DNA of 11,519 nucleotides from the NCBI GenBank assembly GCA_027600665.1, contig JADGJL010000972.1, forward strand, positions 1 through 11,519, given 5' to 3'. Shown here one piece after another: positions 7,621 through 11,519 of the stretch. Made by a program: the position numbers and the translations under genes. The stretch is from Irineochytrium annulatum (taxonomy: Eukaryota > Chytridiomycota > Chytridiomycetes > Chytridiales > Chytridiaceae). How positions within the stretch are numbered: position 1 is the first letter of the stretch; the number at the start of each line of letters is the position of its first letter. Below the pieces are notes generated by a model. It saw only the letters and a program-made list of their open reading frames with translations. It had not been told where the DNA came from and made no database searches.

Positions 7621-8166
7621 TCATGAGGGCCAATATTCGTCGGTGATCATTGCGGTAAGCAGAAGCACAAACACGAACATAATGACGTCGCAAAGGACAA
7701 TTGTCCCGATGATTTTTAACTAAAGATTATGTCAGTGTACGTCTGCGTCCCAAAAGTGTAAGACTGACTAGCACCAACAAAAACCTGCAGGTTGAAGCAG
7801 GACTCGCCACTAAGCAGCGCCAGCCTCAGCAGGTCATGAATTGTCGAGATGATAAACTCCTCCTCCGGCGATGCAGGACTGGCGAAGCCAGTGGCTCGCT
7901 CGAGTACCGATTGGGATGACGAGAGCGATAGCGTCCCGTCACGGCCCAGGCTCCACTATAAGATTTCGCTTAGAACCGGGTCCGTGTTCGTGAACTGACG
8001 GGGTTGTTTGCGAGGTCGACCCAGAAGGCCTTGGAAATCGGCATGACCGCCAGCCAGGTGTAATTGGGGCATGGCTGCAAGTTGTGGGGCTCAAGTGCGG
8101 GTGACCCCGCGAATTCAGATTGGGACCCTGCAGACGAAGGGGCTCGGGCCGTAGTATCAAGCCCAT
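7621..8166 (-). CDS. Small predicted membrane protein, unknown family; N-terminus unresolved, possibly a pseudogene
   Basis: Three minus-strand exons join in frame. The middle one is 7955-7785, reached by intron 7999-7956 (GTCAGT...TATAG, 44 nt). The last is 7719-7621, reached by intron 7784-7720 (GTTTTT...TTTAG, 65 nt). The protein reads through MPISKAFWVDLANNP, then a Ser-rich and acidic part, HDLLRLALLSGESCFNLQ, and ends in a single hydrophobic helix (VIMFVFVLLLTAMI) followed by TDEYWPS and TGA. This resembles a tail-anchored topology. The upstream ATG at 8166 has an ideal ACCATGG context and a biased start (MGLILRPEPLRLQ), but every GT-AG choice leaves it one base out of frame with the rest. 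The safe start is ATG 8044, giving 104 residues. A one-base indel near 8126 would restore the longer form. I do not recognise the family. It ends tail-to-head with HOG1, whose stop codon lies 172 bases upstream. Confidence 0.4.
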
Positions 8167-8338
8167 GGTTGAAGTTCAGCAAACAAGCAGCAGCGGAGTT
8201 TAAATATTTGGCGTGTCCGACACCCTGGATGTTTAAAGCTTGCAATTTTGCACTTATTTACGCCGGCAACAATCAGTGGCTGGGAGTATGTTGATAATGC
8301 TGTATGCTCTATGAAATAATGCCCTCACCCTTCCTCTT

Positions 8339-10086
<1,748 letters not shown>

Positions 10087-10167
10087 CCCGTGCTTGATCG
10101 ATGATGCTCAGGCCAAGTGAGATGTCGAGCTCGTTGACGTCAGCGGTCGAAACGCGCGTTTGACGCC

Positions 10168-10515
10168 TCACAAGCCACTCGTTTGAACTCCGTCATGTCG
10201 CTGCAGCGGCACCTTTAGCTGCGCGCACTCGGCCTTGCAGTGCGGCCTATGGCACCAAAAGCTCATCGTCGGCTCCTCCGGCACCGTCCCGGCCGTTGCG
10301 TCCGCCCTGGCCTTTTGCTGCGCCGTTGGCTGGGTCCGTCGGCCTGCTGCGGCCGCGCTTGCTGCTACCAAGGTGCCTGTTGCTGCTCTGCTGCGTCCAT
10401 TCCATTGAGTCATAACCTTCGGCATCACGGGTAAACCGTCTGCAGCTGTGGTTGCTGCGGTGGCTGCTGCTCCCAGTAGTTGCTTCAGCCTGTCGATCTG
10501 CTGCTCGAAGTCCAT
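10168..10515 (-). CDS. Doubtful Ala-rich ORF upstream of HOG1
   Basis: This is a 115-codon ORF from ATG 10515, beginning MDFEQQIDRLKQLLGAAAT. Its first 25 codons and a later Cys/His-bearing part (FWCHRPHCKAECAQLK) are third-position biased. A second frame in the same bases is equally biased (ending GGADDELLVP at a TAG), so the true frame is uncertain. It lies in the same direction as HOG1 and ends 81 bases before the HOG1 start, so it could also sit in the HOG1 leader or be a relic. No domain is recognised; the Cys/His pairs are too few to call a zinc finger. Confidence 0.2.
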   Translation of the reverse strand: MDFEQQIDRLKQLLGAAATAATTAADGLPVMPKVMTQWNGRSRAATGTLVAASAAAAGRRTQPTAQQKARADATAGTVPEEPTMSFWCHRPHCKAECAQLKVPLQRHDGVQTSGL

Positions 10516-10856
10516 GGCTTTAACGAGACATGTCTTTCATGGCTTATACGAATCGACCAACGCGTAAAATAGCCCAAGCACAGAATTGTTTATTTGACCT
10601 CTTTTTTTTCGCTCAAGGTGCTCGATTGATGTGAGAATCCGTCACAAGGCTGCCGTACTTGTGTTGAAACAATTTTTTTGAATAACAGTAGTATTGTCCG
10701 AAAGGTAGAGCGGGTGGGATAAGCACAGTTAAACCGGATCTTAGATAATTTTTAGTCGGCAATTTCTATGTTCTCATGACTGGAGCTTCCAACTTACATC
10801 TCGTTTAAGTGATTTAGTTTAATGGCACAAAAAAAGGCGACGATAACAACAAGGCA
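10516..10856. other. AT-rich spacer, no gene seen
   Basis: Composition drops to AT-rich with short T and A runs (for example 10601-10609). There is no ORF with codon bias and no RNA fold that I can recognise. It probably serves as promoter or leader for the minus-strand genes and as 5' flank of the tRNA-Gly gene. Confidence 0.5.
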
Positions 10857-10927
10857 GCGTTGGTGGTTTAATGGTAAAATTGCCGCTTGCCATGCGGCAG
10901 CTCCGGGTTCGATTCCCGGCCAACGCA
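10857..10927 (+). tRNA. tRNA-Gly (anticodon GCC)
   Basis: The 71-nt cloverleaf is complete. The acceptor stem is GCGTTGG paired with CCAACGC plus discriminator A. The anticodon stem GCCGC/GCGGC encloses loop TTGCCAT with anticodon GCC, and the T arm is CCGGG-TTCGATT-CCCGG. The D region TGGTTTAATGGT serves as the A box and GGTTCGATTCC as the B box for RNA polymerase III. There is no intron. T runs follow at about 10937 and 10960 and could end transcription. Confidence 0.96.
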
Positions 10928-11448
10928 CATACTTGAAACAATTTTCAAAAAAAATAATAGTTTTTTCTTATTTTGGAGTGCTCTAGGGTTGAATTATTTG
11001 CAACCGCAGAAAATTATCCAAAATTTTATTTTGAAAAGTTGTTCGAATTGTAAGAAGCTGCCGGCAGCAAATTATCTGAGAGTTAACCTGGTCCCAGCAC
11101 GACATCAAGTTTCTTGTGCCTGCCGCGATCGGTAAGTCATCCTGGCCAGCACCACCGGCGTCGCACAACAGCTCGCAAGATGGTAAGACGGAGTCCTCCA
11201 CTTCACTCTCCGGATCACCCGTTCTAGCATCATTGGATTGCCCCTTGCTCTGCTCCGTCCCATCCCGTTCGAGCTCTCACCACCGCACCATCATCCATGC
11301 TCTCATTCTCCTCTCTCAAACAATCTTCTCCAGGCTCCCAGCTATGAACTCAAAAACCGTCGCGCCGTCACCTGCACTCTGATTCTTCCTCTCCGACAGC
11401 CCACGCTCAGTTAGTGGATCACACGCAAAGTTGGCGAGAATAACAACA
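10928..11448. other. Spacer between the two tRNA genes, no gene supported
   Basis: The first 130 bases are AT-rich. From about 11085 the sequence becomes mixed, with an open frame to TGA 11380-11382 that reads HDIKFLVPAAIGKSSW and then turns Ser/Pro-rich. Donor-like GGTAAGT (11130-11136) and GGTAAGA (11181-11187) occur 51 bases apart. No start codon context, domain or second exon supports a gene. Confidence 0.4.
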
Positions 11449-11519
11449 GCCCGGCTAGCTCAATCGGTAGAGCGCAAGACTCTTAATCTTGAGGTTGTGG
11501 GTTCGACCCCCACGTTGGG
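11449..11519 (+). tRNA. tRNA-Lys (anticodon CTT), cut at window edge
   Basis: The acceptor strand GCCCGGC pairs (with two G-U pairs) with GTTGGG at the window end; the final C72 and discriminator fall outside. The D arm is GCTC/GAGC. The anticodon stem CAAGA/TCTTG encloses loop CTCTTAA with anticodon CTT. The T arm is GTGGG-TTCGACC-CCCAC. A and B boxes are intact and there is no intron. Confidence 0.95.

Noticed and set aside
7463..7723. 86-codon plus-strand ORF
   Set aside because: It lies opposite the last exon and 3' end of the minus-strand membrane protein reading, is Lys/Arg/Ser-rich without bias, and has no domain.
10887..11135. 82-codon ORF starting inside the tRNA-Gly gene
   Set aside because: Its start lies in the tRNA and the body is AT-rich sequence without codon bias.

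Overview
The window looks like nuclear DNA of a filamentous fungus, most likely a basidiomycete of the Agaricomycotina type. Coding stretches are GC-rich with a strong C/G preference at third codon positions. They are cut by many short GT-AG introns (mostly 44-71 nt). The recognisable proteins are fungal: a Swi5/Ace2-like zinc-finger protein, a mitochondrial alpha-ketoacid dehydrogenase kinase, Arl1, and the stress MAP kinase Hog1. There are no bacterial-type operons, CRISPR arrays or insertion sequences.

Layout, left to right. 3-386 (+) is the C-terminal end of a three-finger C2H2 protein. 470-1264 (+) is a coding-like stretch with one good intron but internal frame changes, which I read as a decayed gene. 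1265-1839 holds further coding-like scraps and ends at a 16-base T run. 2013-3772 (+) is a complete four-exon PDK/BCKDK-family kinase. 3773-4364 is AT-richer spacer. 4365-4888 (-) is another broken, membrane-protein-like reading. 5147-5821 (+) is a complete three-exon ARL1. 6129-6528 (+) and 6795-7440 (-) are coding-like but broken. 7621-8166 (-) is a three-exon reading for a small unknown membrane protein whose N-terminus does not splice cleanly. 8339-10086 (-) is a complete ten-exon HOG1. 10168-10515 (-) is an Ala-rich ORF of doubtful status just upstream of HOG1. 10857-10927 (+) is tRNA-Gly(GCC). 11449-11519 (+) is tRNA-Lys(CTT), cut at the window edge.

The intact genes do not form a pathway cluster. 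They cover transcription (zinc finger), mitochondrial carbon flux control (ketoacid dehydrogenase kinase), Golgi traffic (Arl1), osmotic and oxidative stress signalling (Hog1) and translation (two tRNAs).

The notable pattern is that these housekeeping genes alternate with islands where codon bias and even introns are preserved but the frame is broken. Either these are relics of decayed, lineage-specific genes, or they are fast-evolving genes with splice structures I could not solve by eye. I found no convincing new multi-gene system.
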